Part shown: positions 4,933 through 5,910 of the stretch, in pieces
Position numbering within the stretch: the first letter of the stretch is position 1
Layout: the number at the start of each line of letters is the position of its first letter
Source: Candidatus Hydrogenedentota bacterium
Lineage (GTDB): Bacteria > Hydrogenedentota > Hydrogenedentia > Hydrogenedentales > GCA-2746185
NCBI GenBank assembly: GCA_030123645.1
Contig: JASJYE010000171.1
Coordinates: forward strand, 1 to 5,910
Length of the DNA stretch: 5,910 nucleotides
Direction: 5' to 3'
Program-made: the position numbers and the translations under genes
The notes under the pieces: model-generated
What the model saw: only the letters and a program-made list of their open reading frames with translations
The model's database searches: none
What the model was told of the DNA's origin: nothing

Positions 4933-5910
4933 ATGGCCAAAGGCATCACCAAACGCAGCGACGACTACGCTCAGTGGTACATCGACGTCGTCCTGCGCGC
5001 CGAACTCGCCGATTACTCGCCCGTCAAGGGCTGCATGGTCATTCGGCCCACGGGCTACGGCATCTGGGAAAACATCCAAAAACACCTCGACCGCATGTTC
5101 AAGGAGACCGGCCACGTCAACGCCTACTTCCCGCTCCTTATCCCCGAAAGCTTTCTGAAAAAGGAAGCCGAACACGTCAAAGGCTTCGCGCCGGAATGCG
5201 CAGTCGTCACCCATGCCGGAGGCAAGGAGCTCGAAGAGCCGCTCGTCATACGTCCCACCTCCGAGACCATGATCTGGTCCATGTACAAGAATTGGATCAA
5301 CTCCTATCGCGACCTGCCCCTGCTCATCAACCAGTGGGCAAACGTCGTCCGCTGGGAGATGCGCACCCGTCTCTTTCTCCGCACCACCGAGTTCCTCTGG
5401 CAGGAAGGCCACACCGCCCACGCCACGCAGTCCGAGGCCGAGGAGGAGACCCTGCGCATGGTGCATATTTACCGCGATTTCGTCGAACAATACCTCGCCA
5501 TGCCCGTAATTGTTGGGCTCAAAACTGAGAAAGAGAAATTCGCGGGGGCCATCGAGACCTACTCGATCGAAGCCATGATGCAGGACGGAAAGGCCCTTCA
5601 ATCCGGCACCTCCCACTACCTGGGTGAGAATTTCGCCCGCGCCTTCGATGTAAAGTTCCAGGACAAGGACAAGAAGATGAAATACGTTCAGGCGACCAGC
5701 TGGGGCGTGTCGACCCGGCTCATTGGCGCCATGATCATGAGCCATTCCGACGACAGCGGCGTGGTCATTCCGCCCAAGGTCGCGCCGCTACCCGTCGTCT
5801 TCGTGCCCATCTGGCGCAGCGACGACGAAATGGATCTCGTCCTCAATCGCGCACGCGAAATCACCCAGGACTGGGACCCCCTCTTCTACAAGATCGACGA
5901 CCGCGACACG
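4933..5910 (+). CDS. proS: Prolyl-tRNA synthetase, archaeal/eukaryotic-like type (class II), 3' end outside window
   Basis: It charges tRNA-Pro with proline in the cytosol. The first 326 residues are present and the frame is open at the window edge. Family members are roughly 470-500 residues, so about a third is missing. The N-terminus MAKGITKRSDDYAQWY is the typical start of the archaeal/eukaryotic-like (type 3) ProRS also found in some bacteria. Visible catalytic parts are VKGCMVIRPTGYGIWE (31-46), RPTSETMIW (107-115), and class II motif 2 RWEMRTRLFLRTTEFLWQEGH (140-160). Further on are SGTSHYLGENFARAF (224-238) and motif 3 in WGVSTRLIGAMIMSHSDD (257-274, Arg262). No editing (INS) domain of the E. 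coli type lies between motifs 2 and 3. The anticodon-binding domain begins near LPVVFVPIW (about 284) and is cut off, so the type-specific C-terminal zinc-binding-like domain cannot be checked. Confidence 0.95.
   Translation, partial: MAKGITKRSDDYAQWYIDVVLRAELADYSPVKGCMVIRPTGYGIWENIQKHLDRMFKETGHVNAYFPLLIPESFLKKEAEHVKGFAPECAVVTHAGGKELEEPLVIRPTSETMIWSMYKNWINSYRDLPLLINQWANVVRWEMRTRLFLRTTEFLWQEGHTAHATQSEAEEETLRMVHIYRDFVEQYLAMPVIVGLKTEKEKFAGAIETYSIEAMMQDGKALQSGTSHYLGENFARAFDVKFQDKDKKMKYVQATSWGVSTRLIGAMIMSHSDDSGVVIPPKVAPLPVVFVPIWRSDDEMDLVLNRAREITQDWDPLFYKIDDRDT

Noticed and set aside
4876..5745. Long minus-strand open frame (289 codons) opposite proS
   Set aside because: It is antisense to the conserved ProRS catalytic domain. 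Its sequence looks like a codon-bias shadow (rich in G, V, L, D, H) with no family motif.

Overview
The window is about 5.9 kb of GC-rich bacterial DNA (well over half G+C by eye). It holds six genes: four complete housekeeping or envelope genes, a complete small chelatase-like gene at the left, and a proline-tRNA ligase gene cut off by the right edge. No gene gives a certain taxonomic placement. Small palindromic and tandem repeats between genes, a general-secretion/pilus platform protein, an archaeal-type ProRS and extended -10-like promoters would fit a didermic environmental lineage, for example the PVC group or Hydrogenedentes-like candidate phyla. That placement is an impression, not a demonstration.

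Layout from left to right. Positions 1-155 are non-coding and hold a perfect 9-bp hairpin (22-43) and three tandem copies of a 9-bp unit (112-138). Next is a + strand single-domain CbiX/SirB-type chelatase (156-557). A 272-bp convergent intergenic region (558-829) follows. It contains an unexplained set of hairpins enclosed by an outer 8-bp inverted repeat (612-712).

A minus-strand cluster then runs leftward from about 4146 to 830: a GspF/PilC inner-membrane platform protein, a membrane-anchored parvulin-type peptidyl-prolyl isomerase overlapping it by 17 nt, and arginyl-tRNA synthetase (argS). A 157-bp region separates this cluster from the divergent + strand genes. It carries two extended -10 promoter candidates that point into each other. 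The + strand pair is a short SpoU/TrmH-family RNA 2'-O-methyltransferase (4304-4828) and proS (4933 to the window end), which has its own candidate promoter and a clear Shine-Dalgarno site.

Functional themes are translation (ArgRS, ProRS, an RNA methyltransferase) and envelope biogenesis (secretion/pilus platform plus foldase). The chelatase belongs to tetrapyrrole metabolism and has no pathway partners here. I see no CRISPR array, IS element, tRNA or rRNA. I do not see a clearly new multi-gene system. The least explained element is the structured 612-712 segment between the convergent genes.
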